The notes under the pieces were generated by a model, which was given only the letters and a program-made list of their open reading frames with translations, did not search any database and was not told the origin of the DNA. From contig JAFIGX010000006.1 of the NCBI GenBank assembly GCA_017849455.1, positions 85,759 to 149,758 of the forward strand: 64,000 bases of DNA, in the 5' to 3' direction. Within the stretch, counting starts at the first letter, position 1, and each line of letters begins with the position of its first letter. This DNA comes from Pseudobacter sp. (lineage in GTDB: Bacteria; Bacteroidota; Bacteroidia; Chitinophagales; Chitinophagaceae). Shown piece by piece: positions 16,020-24,288 of this stretch. A program made the translations under genes and the position numbers.

Positions 16020-16919
16020 TTACTTAAACCGCTCACTCACTTTCAAATCCCTGGAACCGGGTTCATATTTATAAAACCCTTCCCCGCTCTTTGCACCGAG
16101 ATATCCGGCTGTGACCATATTCACGAGCAGGGGGCATGGTGCATATTTCGGATTTCCGAATCCTTCATGCAGTACGTTGAGGATGGAATGGCAAACATCG
16201 AGACCGATAAAATCAGCCAGTTGCAAGGGCCCCATGGGATGGGCCATCCCGAGTTTCATCACGGTGTCGATCTCTTCCACACCTGCCACCCCTTCATATA
16301 AACTGTAGATCGCCTCATTGATCATGGGCATCAGGATGCGGTTGGCAATAAATCCCGGATAGTCATTCACGGTGCAGGGCACTTTGCCCAATTGTTTGCT
16401 GAGGGTAACAATGGTTTCCGTAACAGATGCTTCCGTAGCATATCCATTGATGATCTCCACCAGCTTCATGACCGGTACCGGGTTCATGAAGTGCATACCG
16501 ATCACTTTGCCGGCCCTTTTGGTAGCTGCAGCGATCTTAGTGATGGAGATGGAAGAAGTATTGGTAGCGAGAATGGCGCCGGCAGGAGCCACTTCATCCA
16601 GTTGTTTGAATATTTTCAGCTTGAGGTCTGTATTTTCTGTGGCTGCTTCCACCACCAGTTCAGCATCTCTGACACCTTTGATCAGGTCTGTCTCCGTGGT
16701 GATATTGGAGAGGGCTTTATTTTTTTGTTCTTCGGTGACCGTTCCTTTGGCAACCTGCCGGTCGAAGTTCTTTGTGATGGTCTGTGCGGCCTTTTCGAGT
16801 TGGGCGGCATTCACGTCGATCAGTTTCACGGCGAACCCGCTTTGTGCAAAAACATGTGCAATACCATTACCCATGGTACCTGCACCGATAACGGCTACCT
16901 GTTGAATTGTCTGAACCAT
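16020..16919 (-). CDS. hbd: 3-hydroxybutyryl-CoA dehydrogenase
   Basis: The protein has 299 residues. It carries the NAD site GAGTMGNGIAHVFAQSGF, the HFMNPVPVMKLVEII motif with the catalytic His, and PGFIANRILMPMINEAI in the C-terminal domain. This matches single-domain 3-hydroxyacyl-CoA dehydrogenases of the Hbd/PaaH type, which oxidise 3-hydroxybutyryl-CoA to acetoacetyl-CoA. A role in lysine, aromatic or butyrate degradation is possible, and glutaryl-CoA dehydrogenase lies in the same window. Its first codons form one arm of a perfect 34-bp inverted repeat. Confidence 0.93.
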   Translation of the reverse strand: MVQTIQQVAVIGAGTMGNGIAHVFAQSGFAVKLIDVNAAQLEKAAQTITKNFDRQVAKGTVTEEQKNKALSNITTETDLIKGVRDAELVVEAATENTDLKLKIFKQLDEVAPAGAILATNTSSISITKIAAATKRAGKVIGMHFMNPVPVMKLVEIINGYATEASVTETIVTLSKQLGKVPCTVNDYPGFIANRILMPMINEAIYSLYEGVAGVEEIDTVMKLGMAHPMGPLQLADFIGLDVCHSILNVLHEGFGNPKYAPCPLLVNMVTAGYLGAKSGEGFYKYEPGSRDLKVSERFK

Positions 16920-17078
16920 GATTTATTGGATTTGAAGGATTAGGACGAAAGCCCATTGCGGTATAAAGATGGTTAATTAATTGAATCGATTCCAGGTTGG
17001 ATCGATATTGTTGTAAAAATAAGTACATCGGCGAACTTTCCTCTTAATCCTTCAAATCCAATAAATCATGGTTCAGAC
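16909..17078. repeat. Family F: perfect 34-bp inverted repeat at the hbd start
   Basis: Bases 16909-16942 (starting GTCTGAACCATGATTTATTG) and 17045-17078 are exact reverse complements, with 102 bases between. The left arm includes the start codon and first codons of hbd. The right arm is therefore an inverted copy of the hbd translation start placed before the end of the neighbouring gene. TTGGATTTGAAGGATTAG-like words recall the degenerate region at 56800-57110. Confidence 0.9.
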
Positions 17079-17079
17079 C

Positions 17080-17721
17080 TCAGTTCTTATTTTTAAAATC
17101 TCCCCGCTTCCATGCCTGCACGAATTCCGCCCAGGCAAAGGGATTGAAGATATTCTGGGGTGGTGTTTGTCCGTAGTAATAATAGCGCTGCGCATTCTTG
17201 CGCAACATCATATTGGAACTTTCCCTGCCATCGGTAGGGATGGTGCGGGCAAGGATCCTGCGCTTGGATTCATCGGTATTCTTACGGGCTATTTCAAGGT
17301 CATCATCCGGGATGCTTACATTCACGAAGTCGCGCTCGAATTGCTCACGGGTAGGCCGGGGTTTGATAATGGTTGCAGGAAGATACTGGGCATCGGTGAC
17401 CATCAACTGGATCATGCTGAACTGGTTCCCCTCCAGGTCACGGGGGATCTGGGCCAGCTTGGGCTTGTAACCGATCGAAGAAAATTCGATCTCATCACCT
17501 TTCATCACTACGAGGGAAAAAACACCCTGTTCGTTGGTATAAGTGCCGCGGTTCACCCCTTTGATCTTGACAGTTACGGAAGGAATAGCTTTGAGGCTAT
17601 CTGCCGTCATTACTATCCCGAACAATTGAACTACCGAATCTTTCAATTTCTCGAATTGGGCACTGGCGGCAAAAGGAGTTACTATGCTGAACACCAACAG
17701 GAATAGTAAATGTCTTTTCAT
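17080..17721 (-). CDS. Exported carboxypeptidase-like regulatory domain protein
   Basis: The protein has 213 residues. The signal peptide (MKRHLLFLLVFSIVTPFAAS) is followed by a CarboxypepD_reg-like beta-sandwich at about residues 30-105 (FGIVMTADSLKAIPSVTVKI, then NEQGVFSLVVMKGDEIEFSSIGYK). This is the domain found at the start of SusC/TonB-dependent receptors and in stand-alone exported proteins of Bacteroidota. The rest, rich in Arg, Tyr and Asn, has no recognised motif. The ATG at 17730 is an alternative three codons earlier. Confidence 0.85.
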   Translation of the reverse strand: MKRHLLFLLVFSIVTPFAASAQFEKLKDSVVQLFGIVMTADSLKAIPSVTVKIKGVNRGTYTNEQGVFSLVVMKGDEIEFSSIGYKPKLAQIPRDLEGNQFSMIQLMVTDAQYLPATIIKPRPTREQFERDFVNVSIPDDDLEIARKNTDESKRRILARTIPTDGRESSNMMLRKNAQRYYYYGQTPPQNIFNPFAWAEFVQAWKRGDFKNKN

Positions 17722-17781
17722 GCGATTCAAATATACAGACTATGAATAAAATAGATTCAACAAAATACCCATGTTAATGGT

Positions 17782-17789
17782 TAATTTTG
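17782..17789 (+). promoter_or_regulatory. -7 promoter element (TAATTTTG) for the Mrp gene
   Basis: TAATTTTG fits TAnnTTTG and ends 36 bases before the ATG at 17826. It marks the start of the transcript carrying the Mrp and PaiB-like genes. Confidence 0.5.
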
Positions 17790-17825
17790 CAGCAAACCGA
17801 TTCTTTTAACAAAACTCTTAGATGA

Positions 17826-18923
17826 ATGACCCCGGAGAAAGTTTTAGAAGCATTGAGCAATGTTCAGGAACCTGATCTTGGAAAAGACATTGTGACACTC
17901 AATATGGTGAAGGATATCGTCATCACCGGGAATAACGTTTCCTTCACGGTAGTGCTTACAACACCTGCCTGTCCGATGAAAGACATGATCCGGATGGCTT
18001 GCATCAATGCGGTCCGGCTCCTGGTGAACAAGGAGGCTTCCGTACAGGTCAATTTCACCGCCAATACCAGCAGCAACCGGAAAGACCCACGATCCGTGCT
18101 GCCTAAAGTCAAAAATATTATTGCCGTCGTCAGTGGAAAAGGAGGTGTGGGGAAAAGCACCATAGCTGCCAACCTGGCGCTGGCTTTTGCGCAGGAAGGG
18201 GCCAGGGTTGGACTGATGGACGCCGATATTTATGGTCCAAGTGTTCCCATCATGTTCGGCGTTCGTGGAGAAAGGCCCATGATGAAAAATATGGGTGGAG
18301 AAAAAGGAATGATCGTTCCCCTCGAGCGCTTCGGCATCAAACTGATGAGTATCGGCCTGCTCGTGGATGAAAAGAATGCAGTAGTGTGGAGGGGCCCGAT
18401 GGCCAGCAGCGCTATCCGCCAGTTCGCCACGGATGTTTTCTGGGATGAGCTCGATTACCTGGTGGTGGACATGCCGCCCGGAACCGGTGATATTCATCTC
18501 ACCCTGCTGCAAACAGTGCCGGTGACTGGTATCGTGGTGGTCACCACTCCACAGGAAGTGGCCCTGGCCGATGCGAAGAAAGCGATTGCCATGTTCGGAC
18601 AGGCACAGATCAAAGTACCTATCATCGGGCTGGTGGAAAATATGAGCTATTTCGTTCCGGCAGAATTGCCCAATAATAAATATTATATTTTCGGAAAGGA
18701 AGGTGGTATGAAGCTGGCGGAAGAATACGAGATACCTTTCCTCGGACAAATACCCCTGGTACAGAGCATCCGCGAAGGCGGCGATACCGGCATTCCCATC
18801 ATGGTCGGTGATGACCTCATCACCAAACAAGCCTTCGAAGAATTTGCCGCCAACGCCATCCGCAGCATCGCCATGCGAAATGCGAACCTGGCCGCCACGC
18901 GGGTAGTGGAAGTGATCGATTGA
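17826..18923 (+). CDS. apbC: Mrp/NBP35 family iron-sulfur cluster carrier ATPase
   Basis: The protein has 365 residues. An N-terminal MIP18/DUF59 domain (residues 1-80) is joined to a deviant Walker A ATPase domain (VSGKGGVGKSTIAANLALA, then MDADIYGPS and VVDMPPGTGDIHL). The ENMSYFVPAELPNNKYYIFG region replaces the CxxC found in E. coli Mrp, as I recall for Bacteroidota members. Its role is maturation of Fe-S proteins in the cytosol. ATG at 17826 is used; another ATG four bases earlier is out of frame. Confidence 0.93.
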   Translation: MTPEKVLEALSNVQEPDLGKDIVTLNMVKDIVITGNNVSFTVVLTTPACPMKDMIRMACINAVRLLVNKEASVQVNFTANTSSNRKDPRSVLPKVKNIIAVVSGKGGVGKSTIAANLALAFAQEGARVGLMDADIYGPSVPIMFGVRGERPMMKNMGGEKGMIVPLERFGIKLMSIGLLVDEKNAVVWRGPMASSAIRQFATDVFWDELDYLVVDMPPGTGDIHLTLLQTVPVTGIVVVTTPQEVALADAKKAIAMFGQAQIKVPIIGLVENMSYFVPAELPNNKYYIFGKEGGMKLAEEYEIPFLGQIPLVQSIREGGDTGIPIMVGDDLITKQAFEEFAANAIRSIAMRNANLAATRVVEVID

Positions 18924-18939
18924 TGAATATCCTCAGTGC

Positions 18940-19584
18940 ATGTACAGTTTACCCCAATACATCGAAAAAGATCCACAGGTAGTGGCCGCATTCATGCGAC
19001 AACATCCCTTTGCCGTGCTCACAGGCTCCGATGCAGATGGCAATCCCGTAGCTACACAGGTACCTATACTGATCAGGGAAGAAGCAGAGAAATTTTTCTT
19101 TCGCGGCCATATCATGAGGCAGACCGATCACCATAAGGCATTCCTGTGGAACCCGAAAGTACTGGTGCTTTTTACAGGCCCACATACTTATGTAAGCGCC
19201 AGTTGGTACACCAATCCGAAACAGGGTTCAACGTGGAATTATATTACGGTGCAGGCAAGAGGACGGTTGCGCTTTCTGGAGGAAACAGCTTTGCTGCAGA
19301 TCCTGCAGGAGACCACTACGTTGTTCGAAGCAAACCCTCATTCACCGGCTTCTTTCGATCAGCTCCCTGATGAATACGTACAAAGACTGGTAAAGGCCAT
19401 CGTGGGATTTGAAATAGAAGTAACGGAGCTGAACAATGTTTTCAAGCTTAGCCAGAACCGTGATGAAGGGAGCTATCACGCCATTATTGGTAAACTGGAA
19501 AACGGAACGGAGGATGCGCAGCGGATCGCGGGTGAAATGAAACAACGGAGTTCACAATTATTTAAACCCAGGCAGTCCTCCTGA
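18940..19584 (+). CDS. PaiB-like FMN-binding protein
   Basis: The protein has 214 residues and begins MYSLPQYIEKDPQ. HPFAVLTGSDADGNPVATQV and PHTYVSASWY are signatures of the PaiB (FMN-binding split-barrel, putative negative transcriptional regulator) family. In Bacillus, PaiB affects protease and sporulation genes, but most homologues are probably flavin-binding enzymes of unknown reaction. It starts 16 bases after the Mrp gene and shares its transcript. Confidence 0.88.
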   Translation: MYSLPQYIEKDPQVVAAFMRQHPFAVLTGSDADGNPVATQVPILIREEAEKFFFRGHIMRQTDHHKAFLWNPKVLVLFTGPHTYVSASWYTNPKQGSTWNYITVQARGRLRFLEETALLQILQETTTLFEANPHSPASFDQLPDEYVQRLVKAIVGFEIEVTELNNVFKLSQNRDEGSYHAIIGKLENGTEDAQRIAGEMKQRSSQLFKPRQSS

Positions 19585-19624
19585 ATTGCTCCATTCTTGT
19601 AACATTGGAGCAGTCATCCTATTT

Positions 19625-20611
19625 TTACCGGCCTAACCACGACCAGGCATTTTTGTGCAGTAATTGTTCAGTAACCGCAGCATCGAGATGAAGATCTTCG
19701 ATCAGTTTTCCCGGATGATGCTCGCCTAACGGAAATGGGTAATCGCTCCCCAGGCAGATGCGCCTGCTTCCCATTGTATTCAGCAGGAACTGGAAGGCCG
19801 CCGGATCATGCACGAGGCTATCGACCCAGAATTTACCGATATAATCCCTTGGATTGATGGCATTATCGATCGCTACGAGATCAGGCCGTACTTCGAAGCC
19901 GTGTTCGATGCGACCGATGGTAAAAGGAAAGGAACCACCGCCATGTGCAAAAGCAACGCGCAGTTGCGGAAATTTTTCCAGTACGCCGCAGAAGATCATG
20001 GAGCAGATGGCCCTGCTGGTCTCGGCAGGCATACCTACCAGCCAGGGAAGCCAGTAGCGCTGCATCTGATCTTCCCCCATCATCTCCCAGGGATGCACAA
20101 AGAGGGCGCAGCCCAAGCGCTCGGCCGCTTCGAAGAAAGGTAAAAAAGAAGGATCGGAAAGATTTTTCCCGTTCACATTACTGCCGATCTCCAGTCCGGG
20201 CAATTTCAATCCGGTCACACATCTTTCCATTTCTTTGATGGCCAGTTCCGGGTCTTGCAACGGTACCGTGCCGATACCGATAAAACGTTCGGGGTATCGA
20301 TGTACTGTTTCCGCGATATGATCATTGAAGAAGCGGGACGTTTCATAGCCGTCCACCGGCTTTGCCCAATAGTTGAAAAGAACGGGAATAGTGGAGAGCA
20401 CCTGCATGCCTACCCCTGTAGCATCCATCTCCCGGATGCGGGTGCCTGCATCGAAACAATTTTCTTCTACTACACGAAAGAGCTTGTCGCCCTTCATCAT
20501 GCAGGCCTGGCAATTCCTGTGTTCGAGATGAATGAAATCTCCGTACCCGAATTTCTGTACCCAGTTGGGCATCTTATCGGGCATGATATGGGTGTGGATG
20601 TCGATTTTCAT
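19625..20611 (-). CDS. Aminocarboxymuconate-semialdehyde decarboxylase (ACMSD)
   Basis: The protein has 328 residues and a zinc amidohydrolase fold: HTHIMP metal pair at the N-terminus, LFVHPWEMMG with a metal His, AFAHGGGSFPFTIGRI with the His base, and LGSDYPFPLGEHHPGKLI with the metal Asp. The WLPWLVGMPAETSRAICSMI stretch closely resembles mammalian and bacterial ACMSD. It decarboxylates 2-amino-3-carboxymuconate-6-semialdehyde to 2-aminomuconate-6-semialdehyde, steering flux away from quinolinate. The frame is open to 20680, but that would run into the upstream gene; MKIDIHTH at 20611 is the true start. It lies 23 bases after the HAAO gene. Confidence 0.95.
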   Translation of the reverse strand: MKIDIHTHIMPDKMPNWVQKFGYGDFIHLEHRNCQACMMKGDKLFRVVEENCFDAGTRIREMDATGVGMQVLSTIPVLFNYWAKPVDGYETSRFFNDHIAETVHRYPERFIGIGTVPLQDPELAIKEMERCVTGLKLPGLEIGSNVNGKNLSDPSFLPFFEAAERLGCALFVHPWEMMGEDQMQRYWLPWLVGMPAETSRAICSMIFCGVLEKFPQLRVAFAHGGGSFPFTIGRIEHGFEVRPDLVAIDNAINPRDYIGKFWVDSLVHDPAAFQFLLNTMGSRRICLGSDYPFPLGEHHPGKLIEDLHLDAAVTEQLLHKNAWSWLGR

Positions 20612-20634
20612 GAAATGATAGGAAACAGGGGTTT

Positions 20635-21165
20635 TTATTTCCTGACAGGCGGCTCCATCACAGTGCCGCACTTTTTGCAAGTCCTAAGATCGGCCGACGA
20701 ATAGAATTTATCCATGATCGGCGGCAGTTGTTTTACGATATCTTTTACGAATACGAATTCTTCGAAGAGCTTATTGCCGCAGTTCTCACAGAACCACATG
20801 AAAGCATCTTTCTCGTTCTCTTCATCCTCCCGGACCTTTTCGATGACCAGTCCAACCGTATTGGCCGGCCTTTGCGGGGAATGCGGCGTCATTGGCGGCA
20901 GCAGGAACATATCACCTTCATCGATGGGGATGCTGCGTGGAGTGCCATTGTCGATGATCTTCAATACGATATTCCCTTCCAGTTGATAATACAGTTCTTC
21001 GCTTTCATTGTAGTGATAATCTTTGCGTGCATTGGGCCCGCCGACGACCATTACAATGAAATTTTCGGCATCCTTATAAACGCATTGATTACCTACCGGT
21101 GGCTTGAGCAGATCGCGATGTTCATCGACCCATTTTTTCAGATTGAAAGGAGCAGCAATTGGCAT
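20635..21165 (-). CDS. nbaC: 3-hydroxyanthranilate 3,4-dioxygenase (HAAO)
   Basis: This 176-residue cupin has iron ligands His51, Glu57 and His95 and substrate Arg47 and Arg99 at the positions known in the Cupriavidus enzyme. Two CxxC pairs (CENC at 126-129, CKKC at 163-166) form the C-terminal rubredoxin-like iron site found in bacterial enzymes. It opens the ring of 3-hydroxyanthranilate, using O2, to give the ACMSD substrate. First gene of the leftward kynurenine operon. A family C hairpin occupies the divergent intergenic region. Confidence 0.96.
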   Translation of the reverse strand: MPIAAPFNLKKWVDEHRDLLKPPVGNQCVYKDAENFIVMVVGGPNARKDYHYNESEELYYQLEGNIVLKIIDNGTPRSIPIDEGDMFLLPPMTPHSPQRPANTVGLVIEKVREDEENEKDAFMWFCENCGNKLFEEFVFVKDIVKQLPPIMDKFYSSADLRTCKKCGTVMEPPVRK

Positions 21166-21183
21166 AAAGCAACGTTTTTAAAC

Positions 21184-21287
21184 ATGAGGTATGAGGTCTG
21201 AAGCCGGAGGTATGAGGTCCCTGTGGAGTTGATCTGTTGCAGAAGTTTCTGACTTCCGACTTCAGACCTCATGCTTCATACCTCGCT
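21184..21287. repeat. Family C hairpin repeat, copy 2
   Basis: The left arm 21184-21219 (TGAGGTATGAGGTCTGAAGC) and right arm 21250-21287 (GACTTCCGACTTCAGACCTC) pair over most of their length around a 30-base loop. It sits between the divergent halves of the kynurenine cluster, right where both operons should be controlled. Confidence 0.83.
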
Positions 21288-21331
21288 TCTTCTCAAAGGT
21301 AGTATTTTCGACATAATCGGATTAATCTTAC

Positions 21332-21339
21332 TAGATTTG
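21332..21339 (+). promoter_or_regulatory. -7 promoter element (TAGATTTG) for the rightward kynurenine operon
   Basis: TAGATTTG fits TAnnTTTG, 23 bases before the chosen ATG of the SDR gene. It would drive the SDR and aldehyde dehydrogenase genes and perhaps those after the repeat block. Confidence 0.5.
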
Positions 21340-21362
21340 AAGCGCTATAAAAAATGCTTGTC

Positions 21363-22148
21363 ATGAATCTATCGCTGGAAGGAAGGAATGCCGTTGTGTG
21401 TGGAAGCACACAGGGTATCGGGCTGGCCATCGCCGAAGAACTGGCATTGCTGGGCGCCAACTGCACACTCCTATCGAGAAATGAGGAGGCGCTGAAAACC
21501 GCTATGCACAAGCTCGATATCGCTCTTCGCCAACAACACAATTATCTTGTGGCCGATTTCAGCAATCCCCATGAAGTGGCTGCCGTGATCAGGAAACATG
21601 TAGAGCATACACCCGTACATATCCTTATCAACAATACCGGCGGCCCTCCTCCGGGGCCCATCATCCAGGCCACGGAAGGCTCTTTCCTGAACACTTTCAA
21701 CCAGCACCTGGTCTGTAGCCATCTTCTCACGCAGGCAGTAGTGCCTTCTATGAAAGCCGCTCAGTTCGGAAGGATCATCAATATCATTTCCACTTCGGTG
21801 AAGATCCCGCTGAAGAACCTGGGCGTGTCGAATACCATCCGTGGGGCCATGGCTTCCTGGGCCAAAACGATGAGCCTGGAGTTGGGACAATTCAATATCA
21901 CCGTCAATAATGTGTTGCCGGGATTTACGACCACTGCGCGACTGGAAGGACTTGTACAAAATATCTCTACGAATAAGAAATTACCGGCTGACCAGGTCGA
22001 GGAGGAAATGACGGCCGAAGTGCCCATGAAACGTTTTGGCCAGGCTTCTGAAATAGCTGCCGTAGCTGCATTCCTGGCATCACCGGCAGCCTCTTATGTA
22101 AATGGTGTAAGTATTCCTGTTGATGGAGGAAGAACAGGATCAATCTAA
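21363..22148 (+). CDS. SDR family oxidoreductase with altered active site
   Basis: The protein has 261 residues and a Rossmann fold with CGSTQGIGLAIAEELALLGA and NNTGGPPPGPI. At the usual YxxxK position the sequence is VSNTIRGAMASWAK, so Tyr and Lys appear replaced by Ser and Arg. I recall such changes in a BKR-like SDR subgroup carrying the GGPPPG motif. The reaction is therefore uncertain. It stands at the head of the rightward kynurenine operon and its stop is 13 bases before the aldehyde dehydrogenase. MNLSLEG at 21363 fits homologues; the ATG at 21354 is also possible. Confidence 0.85.
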   Translation: MNLSLEGRNAVVCGSTQGIGLAIAEELALLGANCTLLSRNEEALKTAMHKLDIALRQQHNYLVADFSNPHEVAAVIRKHVEHTPVHILINNTGGPPPGPIIQATEGSFLNTFNQHLVCSHLLTQAVVPSMKAAQFGRIINIISTSVKIPLKNLGVSNTIRGAMASWAKTMSLELGQFNITVNNVLPGFTTTARLEGLVQNISTNKKLPADQVEEEMTAEVPMKRFGQASEIAAVAAFLASPAASYVNGVSIPVDGGRTGSI

Positions 22149-22161
22149 CAATGCTCAGATC

Positions 22162-23619
22162 ATGAATCTCGAAGTTCCTTATCACCTCGAAAATTTTATC
22201 GGCGGTGAACTGCTCGCACCCCGCGGAGGGAAATATATCGACAATTATAATCCTGCTACCGGTGAGGTATCCGGGAAAATTCCCGAGAGCGACGCACAGG
22301 ATGTGGAAGCCGCTGTACAAGCCGCCCAGCAAGCCTTTCCTGCCTGGTCTGTGACGCCACTGGAAAAAAGGTTCACGGTCCTGAACCGGATCGCTACTTT
22401 GATCGATGAGAACCTGGAGGCGTTGGTATTGGCCGAAACGAACGATAATGGCAAACCGCTTTGGTTGAGCAGGCGGGTGGACATACCCAGGGCATCCGCC
22501 AATTTCCGTTTCTTCGCAACAGGCATCATGCATTTCGCTACAGAGAGCCATCAGATGGAAGACAAGGCCATCAATTATACCCTTCGTCAACCCATTGGAG
22601 TAGTGGGTTGCATTTCTCCCTGGAACCTTCCGCTTTATTTGTTCACCTGGAAAATTGCGCCTGCATTGGCGGCAGGCAATTGTGTGATAGCCAAACCATC
22701 GGAGATTACGCCGGTAACAGCCTACCTGCTTGCCCATATCGTGAGGGAAGCCGGCCTTCCGGACGGTGTGTTGAATATCCTGCATGGCACAGGGCCCAGC
22801 GCTGGTGAAGCCATTATTCAGCATCCGGCCGTCAAAGCGATCTCGTTCACCGGTAGTACGAGGGCCGGGGCGCGCATTGCTTCGGTGGCTGCGCCCGTCT
22901 TCAAAAAATTATCACTGGAACTGGGCGGCAAGAACCCCAATATCATTTTTGCCGATTGTAACTGGGAGAAGATGATGCGCACTTCCATTCAATCTTCCTT
23001 CTCGAACCAGGGGCAGATCTGTCTTTGCGGTAGTCGCATCCTGGTGGAAGCATCCATTTATGAACGATTCAAGAAAGAATTTGTAGAACGGACCCGCCAG
23101 TTGACGGTGGGAGATCCGCTGGATGAACATTCCCGCCAGGGCGCTATCGTCAGCAAAATGCATTTCGATAAAGTGATGCGATGCATCGCCACTGCCAAAC
23201 AGGAGGGAGGCATCATCCTCTGCGGAGGTAATGTAGTGCAACTCCCCGGCCGTTGCGCCAACGGGTGGTTCATCGAGCCGACCGTGATCGAAGGTCCGGG
23301 CCCTGATAGTATGACCAACCAGGAAGAGATATTCGGGCCTGTCGTAACGCTGCAATCATTCCAGACAGAAGAAGAAGCCCTGCAACTGGCGAATGCCACA
23401 CAATACGGGCTGGCTGCCTCCATCTGGACGCAGGATATCAGTCGCGCCCACCGCATTGGAGCTGCCGTTCAATCCGGCATCATCTGGGTCAACTGCTGGT
23501 TGCTCCGTGATCTTCGTACACCCTTTGGCGGTATGAAGAACAGTGGCGTTGGCAGGGAAGGAGGTTGGGAGGCATTGAGGTTCTTTACGGAGGCGAAGAA
23601 TATTTGTGTAGAGTTATAA
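22162..23619 (+). CDS. 2-aminomuconate-6-semialdehyde dehydrogenase (ALDH family)
   Basis: The protein has 485 residues. It carries SPWNLPLYLFTWKIAPALAA, FTGSTRAGARIA, the catalytic Glu in LELGGKNPN and the catalytic Cys in NQGQICLCGSRI. The N-terminus LENFIGGELL resembles mammalian ALDH8A1/AMSDH. With HAAO and ACMSD nearby, the assignment as the enzyme oxidising 2-aminomuconate semialdehyde with NAD is strong. An ATG at 22123 would overlap the SDR gene and add 13 polar residues; ATG at 22162 gives the family length. The stop is immediately followed by a family E repeat. Confidence 0.92.
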   Translation: MNLEVPYHLENFIGGELLAPRGGKYIDNYNPATGEVSGKIPESDAQDVEAAVQAAQQAFPAWSVTPLEKRFTVLNRIATLIDENLEALVLAETNDNGKPLWLSRRVDIPRASANFRFFATGIMHFATESHQMEDKAINYTLRQPIGVVGCISPWNLPLYLFTWKIAPALAAGNCVIAKPSEITPVTAYLLAHIVREAGLPDGVLNILHGTGPSAGEAIIQHPAVKAISFTGSTRAGARIASVAAPVFKKLSLELGGKNPNIIFADCNWEKMMRTSIQSSFSNQGQICLCGSRILVEASIYERFKKEFVERTRQLTVGDPLDEHSRQGAIVSKMHFDKVMRCIATAKQEGGIILCGGNVVQLPGRCANGWFIEPTVIEGPGPDSMTNQEEIFGPVVTLQSFQTEEEALQLANATQYGLAASIWTQDISRAHRIGAAVQSGIIWVNCWLLRDLRTPFGGMKNSGVGREGGWEALRFFTEAKNICVEL

Positions 23620-23875
23620 TTTTTTTTACCACGAAGGCACAAAGGCACGAAGGGAAAGGGGATAAGGATTGGGAAGCTGAGATGACTAAATTGATTAGTG
23701 CTTGTCGATGGTAATAAAAAATAGTGTTGTTTGCTTGAGAAAATGGTAATCGATACAGGTTCGGACAAATAAAGGCACTAAGGGACGCCGTATGAAGCAG
23801 ACTATATTCTTCTTTACTTTTCCTTCGTGTCTTCGTGCCTTCGTGGCCCACAACCCTTCGTGGTAAAAAAGAAAA
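23619..23875. repeat. Family E repeat block 1 (ACGAAGGCAC words plus one 130-bp unit)
   Basis: It opens with ACCACGAAGGCACAAAGGCA and closes with the inverse CTTCGTGTCTTCGTGCCTTC up to about 23875, forming long complementary arms. Between them is one copy of a roughly 130-bp unit (23641-23770) that recurs twice at 24311-24569. The block separates the aldehyde dehydrogenase gene from the GxxExxY gene. Confidence 0.85.
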
Positions 23876-23903
23876 AGGCTGGAAACTTCTTAAAATTTGT
23901 TTT

Positions 23904-24287
23904 ATGAAACAAACTGAGAAAGAAGAATTTCTGGCAAAAGAAATAGTTGATTGCGCCTTTAAGGTCCACAAACAACTGGGACCAGGATTATTAGAAAAAG
24001 TGTATGAACGCTGTTTTTGCCATGAGCTTTCCAAGAAAGGCATCCCTTTTCGCAAACAGGTAAATGTACCTATTGTGTATGATGGGTTGATAATAGATGA
24101 AGGCCTGCGATTAGATGTTTTGGTAGATGAATTAGTGATCTGTGAACTTAAAGCAAGACATGAACTGAGCCCGGTATGGTCATCACAATTGATCAGTTAT
24201 CTGCGACTGACCAAATTAAGGCTTGGGTTTCTGATCAATTTCAATGTTGACCTCATTAAATATGGTATTCAGAGATTCAGGGTTTGA
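23904..24287 (+). CDS. GxxExxY family protein
   Basis: The protein has 127 residues. The family motif G-x-x-E-x-x-Y is present as GPGLLEKVYERC, preceded by AKEIVDCAFKVHKQL and followed by VPIVYDGLIIDEGLRLDVLV and ICELKA. The D-x-LV then E-x-K pattern recalls nuclease-like (PD-D/ExK) folds, but no function is established. It has no obvious relation to the surrounding kynurenine genes, and is bordered on both sides by the same 130-bp unit and ACGAAGGCAC words. This suggests insertion as a cassette. It begins 15 bases after a GTGGTAAAAAAG stretch of the repeat. Confidence 0.85.
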   Translation: MKQTEKEEFLAKEIVDCAFKVHKQLGPGLLEKVYERCFCHELSKKGIPFRKQVNVPIVYDGLIIDEGLRLDVLVDELVICELKARHELSPVWSSQLISYLRLTKLRLGFLINFNVDLIKYGIQRFRV

Positions 24288-24288
24288 T

